Assembly: GCA_004552155.1 (NCBI GenBank)
Contig: SFPF01000086.1
Span: forward strand, 1-14,538
Reading direction: 5' to 3'
Origin: Bacteroidales bacterium
GTDB lineage: Bacteria > Bacteroidota > Bacteroidia > Bacteroidales > Bacteroidaceae
Length of the DNA: 14,538 nt
In this document: piece after piece, positions 7,107-14,113 of the stretch
How positions within the stretch are numbered: position 1 is the stretch's first letter
Layout of the letters: each line of letters begins with the position of its first letter
Program-made: the position numbers and the translations under genes
Notes under the pieces: generated by a model
What the model was told of the DNA's origin: nothing
Seen by the model: the letters and a program-made list of their open reading frames with translations, nothing else
Database searches by the model: none

Positions 7107-7793
7107 TTAAGGTATTCTACCCTCCATCTTATTTTTCAGAGCCTCTACGTCGGCCTGCGCCTCGGCGTTGAGTTCGTAAACCTTTTTAGAAATGCGGCCG
7201 TAGATATCGGTGCCCGTGAGTTTTTCGAGCAAGGCCGACTTGTCGTCGCGGCGGGCTTTGAGAAAATTGGCAAAACTGTTTTGCGCCAGCAGCACGGTGC
7301 GCGTGAACTGCGCGTAGTCCAAGCCCACGGCATCGCGCACGGCATCGTCGATCTCGCGCTCGCCGAACGTTTGCTTTTTGGGCGAGAGGCGGCGCAGGGA
7401 ACGCTCCACGCGGTCGTAGGTGCCCGTGCGTTTCAGGCGCACCGACCAGCGAGCCTCGTAGCGCGCGCCGTCGGGCGTGGCGAAAATGAGGGTGGCACTG
7501 CCGCGCTTCTGTCCGCGCCGCAGCATGCCGCGCACATCGCCCGCCTGAATAGATTGCCCTTTGTCGTCGCTCGTTTCGAGTTCGTCCTTCCTTATCCGTT
7601 CGGCATCGTCGAAACGCGGGGCGCGGTTGTAGAGCGCGAGGCAGATGGCATCGAGTATGGTGCTTTTGCCCGCTCCCGTGTCGCCCGTAATGGCAAAAAG
7701 GCCGGCGGAGCGCAGCGGCTCGGCGGTGAAATCTATGGTTTGCTCGCCGGAAATAGAGGCGAGGTTTTCTATGATGATTTTTTCAATATTCAT
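7107..7793 (-). pseudogene. sbcC: sbcC, N-terminal part before the frameshift
   Basis: Encodes the N-terminal nucleotide-binding half of SbcC: MNIEKIIIENLASI start, Walker A GDTGAGKS (37-44), and the Q-loop segment LLAQNSFANFLKA (168-180) typical of SbcC. It continues to ELNAEAQADVEALKNKMEG and then stops at TAA (7107-7109) after 228 codons, just where the coiled coil should begin. The rest continues at 4186-7116 in the -1 frame relative to this one, consistent with loss of one base between about 7110 and 7119. No X-XXY-YYZ slippery heptamer is placed to make this a standard programmed frameshift. The start lies 12 nt after the sbcD stop, so the two genes are co-transcribed. Without fusion of the parts no complete ATPase site can form, unless the two pieces assemble in trans. 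Confidence 0.85.
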
Positions 7794-7805
7794 CTTTCAA
7801 AACAG

Positions 7806-8970
7806 TCAAAGCGTTTTTTCAGCCTCCGCCTCCGCTTTGCGAAATCTCTCGAGCAGGGCATCGGGGAGGTCGCTCTTGTAAAGATTGGCAAAGGTGCGGC
7901 GCAGCATCTCCTCGGGCGTGATGTCGGCGAGCGTTTCCCTGAGGGCGGCCTCGCTTTCGGTTTCGGCGGCAGCGTTGCTTTCGGGCTGCAGGCGCAGCAT
8001 ACGGCAGAAGTGCGCCGCCTTGCTTTGCAACGCCTCGGTGATGGTGTGCATGATGTTCGGTTCAGGCTGCCGTTCCTCAACCTTTATTTCCAGATAAGGC
8101 CATGCCGCAGCGTCGTCGCCGTTTTGCCGATTGGGCAGGGCGGCAATGGCATCGAGCACCTCCGACACCGTGGCGGCACGCCCTTTGGCAGGAATCGTTT
8201 CCACCTGACGCAAGGGCGTGTAGTCGAGGCGCGTGACGGTCGTTTCACCTTCAGCGGAAATTTCCACGAGGTTCACGCCACGGCGGTAATATTTTTCAGA
8301 AAAAGAAAGGGGAATGGGGCTGCCGGGATAGTAGGCCGCGCCCTCGCCCACGGACTGCGCCTTGTGGATATGCCCCAATGCGGCGTAGGCGATGCCTTTG
8401 CCTAAAACTTCAGCCGCGTAGAAATGGGCCAGGCAGATAGCGGGCAGGCCGGCAAAGTCGCTTTTGCGGTGGTGCTTGCGGATGTTGGAGAAATAAAGGG
8501 AAAGTCCCTCGGCTGCCGACATACCGGCGGGATAGTCGCACGAGCGCAAGAAGGGCAGCGCATAGCACACGCACACGGCTTCGAAATTGTGGCGCGTGGA
8601 AAGGGGCAGAAGAAAATAATCGTAGTCGGGCTGGTCGTGCTCTGTGCGCGGCACCGTGCCTCTTATATATATATTGTGTGGTTTGAGCAGGGCGGCGGGA
8701 GCTTCGAGGCGCGGCGCGGAATCGTGGTTGCCTGCAATGGCCACTGGGCAGGCGGCGCGTGGCTTCGGCGAAAAAGTCGTAAAGCATCTGCTCGGCCGCA
8801 GCCGGGGGATTGGCGGTGTCGAAAATGTCGCCGGCAATCAGCAAAGCGTCAGGCTGCTGCTGGCATAGCACGCCGAGCAGCCAGTCCAGGAAATGCCGAT
8901 GCTCATCAGTGCGCTCATGCCCGTGGAACTTGTTGCCGAGATGCCAGTCGGCGGTATGGATAAATTTCAT
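7806..8970 (-). pseudogene. sbcD: sbcD, exonuclease subunit SbcD, frameshifted
   Basis: SbcD is the Mn2+-dependent Mre11-type nuclease subunit of SbcCD. The ATG at 8968-8970 opens with MKFIHTADWHLGNKF (metal ligands Asp8 and His10) and GDIFD (47-51). The frame goes wrong after residue ~73 (ATRRLP). The remaining motifs are in the +1 frame: PVAIAGNHDS, LAHFYAAEVLG, ALGHIHKAQ and the SbcD C-terminal domain, ending at 7806. Whole length is 1165 bp, one base over a multiple of three. Dropping one C within 8749-8759 restores ATRRCPVAIAGNHDS and a protein of about 387 residues, the normal size. The 5' frame stays open until 8410 and the 3' frame reaches back to an ATG at 8837, so tools may call two overlapping ORFs. 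It starts 6 nt after the sufE stop. A +1 slip at CCC-A cannot be excluded but is less likely than mutation or sequence error. Confidence 0.87.
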
Positions 8971-8976
8971 TTTCCC

Positions 8977-9402
8977 TTACGATTTATTTAGTTGGGAAAA
9001 TGCGAGGGCGTACATCCTGATTTGCTTCACCATAGCCAGCAGGCCGTTGCTGCGCGTGGGGCTGAGGTGTTCTGTCAAACCGATTTGGGGAATGAAGTAA
9101 AGGTCGGCATCGAGGATTTCCTGCGGCGTGTGATCTGTGACTACGCGGATAAGCAGCGACACGATGCCTTTCACAATCAGCGCATCGCTCTCGGCACGGA
9201 ATTGCAACTTTCCTTCGCATTCGTCGCACACGAGCCACACGCGGCTCTGGCAGCCGTCGATAAGGTTCTGCTCTGTTTTGAGTTCGGCGGGCAGCGGTTC
9301 TTGCTCCTCGCCCATGGTGATGAGCAACTGGTACTTGTCCATCCAGTCGTCAAACTCTGCGAACTCCTCAATAATCTCGTCTTGTATTTCGTTAATTGTC
9401 AC
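8977..9402 (-). CDS. sufE: SufE family Fe-S cluster assembly protein
   Basis: SufE takes persulfide sulfur from the cysteine desulfurase SufS and passes it to the SufBCD scaffold in the cytosol. The 141-residue protein has the family's normal length. The sulfur-acceptor Cys is Cys51 in LIDGCQSRVW (47-56), and the C-terminal RSNGLLAMVKQIR segment is present. The start is GTG at 9400-9402, giving MTINEIQDEI, which looks like a complete N-terminus; no in-frame ATG is close. It overlaps the 3' end of the upstream glutaminyl cyclase gene by 11 nt, and sbcD starts 6 nt after its stop. The GTG may have been created by a deletion that also truncated the cyclase. Other suf genes are not in the window. 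Confidence 0.92.
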   Translation of the reverse strand: MTINEIQDEIIEEFAEFDDWMDKYQLLITMGEEQEPLPAELKTEQNLIDGCQSRVWLVCDECEGKLQFRAESDALIVKGIVSLLIRVVTDHTPQEILDADLYFIPQIGLTEHLSPTRSNGLLAMVKQIRMYALAFSQLNKS

Positions 9403-10288
9403 CGTCTACAAAGGGGATGATGTCGATGGTGGGGATACCGGCGATTTCGTTCATCGGCACATGGTCGTCCTGCGCCCAGCCTCCTTCCTGCTGCAAGAAA
9501 TATTTTCCTGCGCCTGCCAGTGCGGCGGCTTCCCACGTGCGCAGCACGATGTCGCGGGCATAGCGCAGCGAAACGCCTTCGTAGCAGAAACGGGCATCTT
9601 TGCCGCCCACCATGTCGAGCAGGATGCCGTAGCGTGCGGCATAGCCTTCTCGGTGCGGGTGGTTGGCCCAATAGCGCGAGCCCATGCACCAGTCGGTGCC
9701 GTCGTCGGGCCCTTCTTCCCAGTAAGGCGCACCGTAGTCTTCGGAGTCGAAACAGATGAAGTCGATGCCCACGCTCGGATTGAGTTGCTCCAAAAGGCGT
9801 GCCACTTCGAGCATCACGCCCACGCCACTCGCACCGTCGTTGGCAGCCATCACGGGCTCGCGGTGGCGCGTGCTGTCTGGGTCGGCATCGGCCCACGGAC
9901 GGCTTTCCCAGTGTGTGCAGATGATGATGCGGTCGGTGAGTTCGGGGCGATAGGCGGCAATGATGTTGCGCGTCTGGAGCACGTTGCCGTCCCACGCCGT
10001 GAGGTTGACTTTTTGTTCCGTGACTTCCAGCCCCAGGGCCTTAAACCTTGCCGCGATGTAGTCGCCGCAGCGGCGGTGGGCTTCCGAGTTGGGCACGCGC
10101 GGCCCGAAGTTGCATTGCGCCTTGATGGTGGCAAATGCCGAGTCGGCGATGAAGCGCACACTGGTGATGCGTGCCGAGTCTATGGGGTCGGTCGCCGTGG
10201 CTTGCGAATTGCCCGCGTTTTTGCAGCTGCTTATGAAGAGGCTTGCCGCCATGAGGCCGCAAGCAGAGAGAAAGCTATTCAGTGACAT
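9392..10288 (-). CDS. Type II glutaminyl-peptide cyclotransferase (M28-like) lipoprotein, C-terminally truncated
   Basis: M28-fold zinc enzyme resembling Bacteroidetes glutaminyl cyclases, which convert N-terminal Gln of exported proteins to pyroglutamate. A lipoprotein signal is present: hydrophobic SACGLMAASLFISS, lipobox Cys22. The fold starts at RVPNSEAH (64-71). Active-site matches by analogy with human QC: ANDGASG (Asp151, zinc), SEDYG (Glu183-Asp184), LLDMVG (Asp225), DDHVP (Asp275). It ends at residue 298 (IPFVDGDN), where relatives continue about 40 residues with a WHT motif whose His is the third zinc ligand. That part is absent and replaced directly by sufE, so activity is doubtful. 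An ordinary M28 aminopeptidase is the alternative; the WESRPWADADPD and EDYG context favours cyclase. It lies 63 bp after the C26-M19 gene, with no clear promoter between. Confidence 0.82.
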   Translation of the reverse strand: MSLNSFLSACGLMAASLFISSCKNAGNSQATATDPIDSARITSVRFIADSAFATIKAQCNFGPRVPNSEAHRRCGDYIAARFKALGLEVTEQKVNLTAWDGNVLQTRNIIAAYRPELTDRIIICTHWESRPWADADPDSTRHREPVMAANDGASGVGVMLEVARLLEQLNPSVGIDFICFDSEDYGAPYWEEGPDDGTDWCMGSRYWANHPHREGYAARYGILLDMVGGKDARFCYEGVSLRYARDIVLRTWEAAALAGAGKYFLQQEGGWAQDDHVPMNEIAGIPTIDIIPFVDGDN

Positions 10289-10351
10289 GAGATTGATAGT
10301 GGGTGTAGTTTTTATAGAGACTATAGATTTTGATAATTTATAGGGACTTCA

Positions 10352-12106
10352 TTATTCGGCAGCCGCCTGTGCCTGCCGCATGACGCGGAGGAAGTTGCCG
10401 CCCCATATCTTTTCGAGGTCTTCGTGGTCGATGCCTTCGGCTTGGAGCACCTCGGTGAGTTTTATCAGACTCGATGCCGAGTCCAGGCCGCGCACGCCGC
10501 CGTCGCCGTCGAAGTCTGTGCCGATGCCCACGTGGTCGATGCCCGCCACGCTCACGGCATGGAGGATATGGCGCACCGCGTCGTGGATGCCGGCCACGGC
10601 ATCGCCCTCTACGAGAAAGCCGTTGTAGAACGTGATTTGCGCCACGCCGCCCTTTTCTGCCAGGGCACGCAACTGGTCGTCCGTGAGGTTGCGCGGGTGA
10701 TTGCACAGGGCGCGGCACGAGGAGTGGGAGCAGACGATGGGCATGCGGCTCTCGCGCAGCGCATCGTAGAACGAGGTCTCTGCAGCGTGCGAGAGGTCGA
10801 CCATCATGCCCGTGCGGTTCATCTCGCGCACCGCCTCGCGCCCGAAGTCGCTCAGTCCGCCGTGCGTCTGCTGCGAGCGGCGTGCGGAGTCGCAGAGGTC
10901 GTTGTCGCCGTTGTGGCAGAGCGTCATGTAGACAATGCCCATTTTGCGGAAATGCTCTATGAGGCTGAGGTCGCGCCCTATGGCGTAGCCGTTTTCTATA
11001 CCGCGCATGATTGACTTGATGCCGCGCCGCTTGTTGGCCGCCAGTTCGTCGGGCGTGCGTGCCAAAGCCACGCCCCCTGTGCGCCCCACGCGCTCTTCGA
11101 GTTCGCCGAGCAGCCGCGCCGCCATGCGTGTGGCATCGGCGCGTCCCTCGTCCGTGAGCGATCCTTGCGGGATATACGCCACCATGATGCTGGCGTCAAG
11201 GCGACCTTCTGCCATCTTATGGAAATCCACCAGCAGTTGCGGGTCGCGGCGGTCGAGGTGGACGCCTTTGTCGAAGAACATCGGCGTGTCGCAGTGCGAG
11301 TCGAGCGTCAGGTTGCTTTGGTGGAAGGCTTTTGCCTTGCGGAACGCCTCCGCCTGCGCCGTGAGGTGGCGGAAGAGGGGCATCATGCTTTCGTCGCGGG
11401 CGGCGAGGAAACATTCCGGGTGCCACTGCACGCCCACAATGCTGCCTGTTTCGTTTTCCACGGCCTCAATCACGCCGTCCTTCGCCCAAGCCGTTGCCGT
11501 GAGGCTGGGACCGGCGTCGGCTACCGCCTGATGGTGGAAGGAGTTGACGGCAAACTCGTCGCCCAAGAGTCGGCGCACCAGCGAGCCGTCCTTAGCCTGC
11601 ACGGTGTGTGTGGGCACACCGCGCTCCGCCTGCTGCGAATGCTTGATGAGCGGCGCGATGTTTGCCGACGACAAGTCTTGGATTATCTTTCCGCCGAGCG
11701 CGGCGGCGAGCATCTGAATGCCCCGGCAAATGCCGAGCATGGGTATCTGCCGGTCGCGGGCAAGGCGTATGAGAAACATTTCGAAGCGGTCGCGGCGGGC
11801 GTTGATGCCGCCCAATCCGGGCACGGGCTCTTCGCCCACGTAGAGCGGATTGAGGTCGGCGCCGCCCGAGAGCAAGATGCCGTCGAGGCGTTCGAGCAGG
11901 CTGATGGCCTGCTCGGGCTGCGTCATGGTAGGCGGCAGCACCACGGGTACGCCGCCTGCCGCCACGATGCTCTCGTAGTAGCCCTCGGCAAGCTCGCAGC
12001 CCTTGTCGCCGAAGTTGCCGGCGATGCCTATGAGCGGGCGTGCTTCAAAATTTGGGAAATGGTCTGTGGCGCGGCGATAGTCTGCGCCGTCGAATGGTGC
12101 GGTCAT
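10352..12106 (-). CDS. Fused peptidase C26 (gamma-glutamyl hydrolase-like) and dipeptidase M19
   Basis: A 584-residue two-domain hydrolase. Residues ~24-255 form a class I glutamine-amidotransferase-like C26 domain related to gamma-glutamyl-GABA hydrolase: LLSGGADLNP (78-87), nucleophile Cys127 in LGICRGIQ, and QWHPE with His229 and Glu231. Residues ~265-584 form an M19 renal-dipeptidase-like domain with all zinc ligands visible: DSHCDTP (His271, Asp273), GIENGYAIG (Glu371), DLSHAA (His440), CSHSS (His461), and GTDFDG (Asp531). No signal peptide, so cytosolic. An ATG at 12307 gives a longer frame, but it overlaps DUF4491 and adds 67 non-family residues; I chose the ATG at 12104-12106, 17 nt after the DUF4491 stop. 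C26 would release gamma-linked Glu and M19 split the remaining dipeptide, so gamma-glutamyl peptides or murein fragments are plausible substrates (inference). Confidence 0.92.
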   Translation of the reverse strand: MTAPFDGADYRRATDHFPNFEARPLIGIAGNFGDKGCELAEGYYESIVAAGGVPVVLPPTMTQPEQAISLLERLDGILLSGGADLNPLYVGEEPVPGLGGINARRDRFEMFLIRLARDRQIPMLGICRGIQMLAAALGGKIIQDLSSANIAPLIKHSQQAERGVPTHTVQAKDGSLVRRLLGDEFAVNSFHHQAVADAGPSLTATAWAKDGVIEAVENETGSIVGVQWHPECFLAARDESMMPLFRHLTAQAEAFRKAKAFHQSNLTLDSHCDTPMFFDKGVHLDRRDPQLLVDFHKMAEGRLDASIMVAYIPQGSLTDEGRADATRMAARLLGELEERVGRTGGVALARTPDELAANKRRGIKSIMRGIENGYAIGRDLSLIEHFRKMGIVYMTLCHNGDNDLCDSARRSQQTHGGLSDFGREAVREMNRTGMMVDLSHAAETSFYDALRESRMPIVCSHSSCRALCNHPRNLTDDQLRALAEKGGVAQITFYNGFLVEGDAVAGIHDAVRHILHAVSVAGIDHVGIGTDFDGDGGVRGLDSASSLIKLTEVLQAEGIDHEDLEKIWGGNFLRVMRQAQAAAE

Positions 12107-12123
12107 TTTTTTGAAAATACTAT

Positions 12124-12411
12124 TTACTTCTTTTTCTCTCCCCGTTTCGGAAACCACCCTTTCTTCACGCGTTCCTTCTGCTCGAAGAGTTCGAGAATCG
12201 TCCAAAGCGACGAGAAGCCGGTAACGCCGAGCAAGGCACTCGTCAAAGTGCTTTCCGCAAATAGCGCACAGGCGATGCAGCCCAGTCCGAGGAGCAGGAA
12301 AATCCACCAGGGGCGCGTGCCGAAGTAATATTCTGTTTTAATGACTATGGGGTGGAACACTCCGATAATCAGGAACGTTGCCAACCCGATGAGCGGGCCT
12401 TCAAAGTTCAT
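12124..12411 (-). CDS. DUF4491 family small membrane protein
   Basis: A 95-residue protein that I recognise as the DUF4491 family of Bacteroidetes, function unknown. It has three probable membrane segments: residues ~7-25, 35-52 and 56-74. Conserved-looking features are FHPIVIKTEYYFG (19-31), two Trp at 35-36, and the charged tail LFEQKERVKKGWFPK (75-89), which probably faces the cytosol. The start is ATG at 12409-12411. It is the first gene of the minus-strand cluster and ends 17 nt before the C26-M19 fusion, so the two are almost certainly co-transcribed. No consensus promoter was found upstream; that region is occupied by repeat-like sequence. Confidence 0.85.
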   Translation of the reverse strand: MNFEGPLIGLATFLIIGVFHPIVIKTEYYFGTRPWWIFLLLGLGCIACALFAESTLTSALLGVTGFSSLWTILELFEQKERVKKGWFPKRGEKKK

Positions 12412-12632
12412 ATTCTATAGATGTTTTTCTTTGACATTTTCGGCTGCGCTCGGCAATTAGAGCAAGCTCTATTGCGCTCGCTTGCACGAAAATTCTCGCC
12501 ATGTCAGAGTATTCAAGCGAGCTTGAACTCTGCTCATTTGGCTTACCGTAAACATTCATATTCAACAAAACGAGCAAACGAGCAGAGGCATCGCTGCCTC
12601 CACTCGTCCGACTTGGTTGTTACACAGATAAA
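12412..12632. other. Repeat-like intergenic region between lrp and DUF4491
   Basis: This 221-bp tract has many short inverted and direct repeats: TAGAGC-AA-GCTCTA (about 12458-12471), CAAGCGAGCTTG near 12515, the tandem CGAGCAAACGAGCA near 12571, and a hairpin GAGGCA-TCGC-TGCCTC (12585-12600) that may terminate lrp. The GCTGCGCTCGGCAATTAG and TTGCGCTCGCTTGCACG phrases resemble interspersed sequence I associate with Bacteroidales genomes, but I could not verify that. A 101-codon plus-strand frame crosses it and runs into lrp antisense; I do not regard it as a gene. Confidence 0.55.
12585..12600 (-). terminator. Possible weak terminator after the Lrp-family gene
   Basis: GAGGCA/TGCCTC 6-bp stem with a TCGC loop, 32 nt beyond the lrp stop on the minus strand. 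The following sequence is only moderately T-rich (TGCTCGTTTGCTCGTTTTG), so termination is uncertain. Confidence 0.35.
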
Positions 12633-13100
12633 TTATTTTTCATTTTGCATCACGGGCACGCTCCTGCTGATGCTTTGCTCGAGCGAGATGAGCGTCTCGG
12701 TGGAGATTACGCCCGATATTTCCTGAATGCGGTTGTTGAGCAGGTCCATGAGGTGCTCGTTGTCGCGCGAATAGAGCTTTACGAGCATCGTGTAAGGGCC
12801 GGTTGTGAAGTGGCACTCCACGATTTCGGGAATCTTGTCCAGTTCTGCCGCCACGCGCTTGTACATCGACCCTCTTTCGAGCTTGATGCCCACGTAGGTG
12901 CAGGTGCTGTAGCCGATGCTCTTGGGGCAAACCGTATAGCCCGAGCCGGTAATCACGCCGGCCTCGATGAGGCGCTGTACGCGCTGGTGGATGGCTGCGC
13001 GGGACACGCCGCACACGGCTGCCACGTCCTTAAACGGAATGCGGGCGTTGACCGAGATGATGCCGAGGATTTTCAAATCCAATGCGTCAATATTTTCCAT
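12633..13100 (-). CDS. Lrp/AsnC family transcriptional regulator
   Basis: A 155-residue regulator of the leucine-responsive/AsnC type, which senses amino acids or related ligands and binds DNA as dimers and octamers. The N-terminal winged HTH spans about residues 4-50: LDLKILGIISVNARIPF, then the recognition helix in GVSRAAIHQRVQRL (31-44). The RAM ligand-binding domain follows from ~65 to 145, including IVECHFTTGPYTMLVKLY (93-110). Length is typical. The open frame extends to an ATG at 13160, but the extra 20 residues would be encoded by the promoter region; the ATG at 13098-13100 (MENIDALDLK) gives the family N-terminus. Its own promoter lies at 13139-13169. Its regulon is not evident; adjacency to peptide-hydrolysing genes downstream suggests an amino-acid link (inference). 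Confidence 0.93.
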   Translation of the reverse strand: MENIDALDLKILGIISVNARIPFKDVAAVCGVSRAAIHQRVQRLIEAGVITGSGYTVCPKSIGYSTCTYVGIKLERGSMYKRVAAELDKIPEIVECHFTTGPYTMLVKLYSRDNEHLMDLLNNRIQEISGVISTETLISLEQSISRSVPVMQNEK

Positions 13101-13138
13101 GATTTGAGAGATGCTTTTACATGTATTATTATTGAGCG

Positions 13139-13169
13139 CAAAGGTACTCAAAAAAAACAATATGACAAG
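13139..13169 (-). promoter_or_regulatory. Promoter of the Lrp-family gene
   Basis: On the minus strand CTTG (13166-13169), 19 bp, TACCTTTG (13139-13146). The -7 box is an exact TAnnTTTG match and the -33 box differs by one base. Leader of roughly 32 nt to the ATG at 13100. Confidence 0.7.
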
Positions 13170-13181
13170 AAAACCCCGCTT

Positions 13182-13205
13182 TTTTCGTATGATAGTCTAC
13201 GAAAA
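13182..13205. repeat. 8-bp inverted repeat upstream of the lrp promoter
   Basis: TTTTCGTA (13182-13189) and TACGAAAA (13198-13205) are perfect inverted repeats separated by 8 nt. The element begins 13 bp upstream of the lrp -33 box and lies 60 bp after the epimerase stop. It could be an autoregulatory Lrp site or a weak terminator for the epimerase gene; no T-run of note follows on the minus strand. Confidence 0.5.
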
Positions 13206-13264
13206 CTTCCCTTTTTGGGCGTTTTTGGCATTTTATGCAGTTTGTTTTCGCAGGGCAAGGCATT

Positions 13265-14113
13265 CTAAAACACCTCTACGCTGTAACCGCCATTCCAAGT
13301 TTCGCCGGCGCGGACGCAGTTGATGAAGGGACGTTCGGATATGTCGCCTTCGAAATGCTGGTGGTCGCAGAGACCATACCACGGTTCGGCGCAAACGAAG
13401 GGCGAATGCACGCCGGTGGGCGACCAGAAGAGCCAAACGGGTGCGGTGCTCTCTACGCGTGCCACGGGCTGGCGATTCAGGTCGAGCACGGTGGCTGCGC
13501 TGATTTGGTGGTCGTCGAAGATGAGTGCTTCGTTGGCGAAGGTTTCTACTGTGAGGGGCACGAGGCCGTCTTCGGTGAGGGGTACGGGAACGCGCTCGGG
13601 TTCGAGACAGCCTTGATCGCCGGCGCGGAGCAGGCTCTTCGGCGTGCCCTCGAGACGCAGGTAGCCATCCACGGCGTTCTCCTCTTTCCAGTCGGGCAGA
13701 TTGATACCCGGGTGTCCGCCCATTTGGAACCACAGGTCTGCCCCGCCCGTATTCTTCACCTTAAACTCGACCACGAGTTTGCGGCCTTCGAGTCGGTAAG
13801 TCACTTCCAGGTGGAAGGCAAAGGGGAATATTTCGAAATCGCCCACAGTACCGTTGTATTCGTAGGTCACGGCAGTGTCGCTCTGTTCCTTCACGGTCCA
13901 CGTCTTTTGGCGCATGATGCCATGTTTGGGGATACGCACTTCCTTGCCGTCCACGCGCGTCACGCCGTTCCACATGCCGCCCACGATGGGGAAGAGAATG
14001 GGGTTGCGCTCTTTCCAATAGCGTTCATCGCCTTGCCACAGATATTCGCTTTGCATCTGTGCGCCCACGGGGCTGACCACGACGCGTAGTTCTTCATTCT
14101 GAATAGTTTGCAT
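13265..14113 (-). CDS. Aldose 1-epimerase family protein (LacX-like)
   Basis: A 282-residue cytosolic protein with the galactose-mutarotase-like fold, closest by eye to the LacX subgroup of aldose 1-epimerases, which interconvert sugar anomers. Motifs: NPILFPIVG (37-45), PKHGIMR (62-68, His64), the catalytic-type His134 in QMGGHPGINLP (130-140), Asp201 in IFDDHQ, and the probable catalytic base Glu243 in CAEPWYGLCD (241-250). There is no signal peptide. The start is ATG at 14111-14113, giving MQTIQNEELR, which aligns with the family's usual start. No exact promoter match was found upstream. The specific sugar is not predictable and no sugar-use genes are adjacent; the lrp gene starts 164 bp downstream with its own promoter. 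Confidence 0.9.
   Translation of the reverse strand: MQTIQNEELRVVVSPVGAQMQSEYLWQGDERYWKERNPILFPIVGGMWNGVTRVDGKEVRIPKHGIMRQKTWTVKEQSDTAVTYEYNGTVGDFEIFPFAFHLEVTYRLEGRKLVVEFKVKNTGGADLWFQMGGHPGINLPDWKEENAVDGYLRLEGTPKSLLRAGDQGCLEPERVPVPLTEDGLVPLTVETFANEALIFDDHQISAATVLDLNRQPVARVESTAPVWLFWSPTGVHSPFVCAEPWYGLCDHQHFEGDISERPFINCVRAGETWNGGYSVEVF

Noticed and set aside
6975..8405. 476-codon plus-strand frame crossing sbcC and sbcD
   Set aside because: Antisense to well-recognised SbcC/SbcD sequence, low-complexity composition, no domain; a codon-bias shadow.
12107..12307. 67-residue N-terminal extension of the C26-M19 protein
   Set aside because: It is read from the DUF4491 gene in another frame and looks unlike any C26 N-terminus; the ATG at 12106 fits better.
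11165..12328. 387-codon plus-strand frame
   Set aside because: Antisense to the C26-M19 fusion, whose catalytic motifs are clear on the other strand.
13101..13160. 20-residue N-terminal extension of the Lrp-family protein
   Set aside because: It covers the promoter -7 region and is not part of the family fold.
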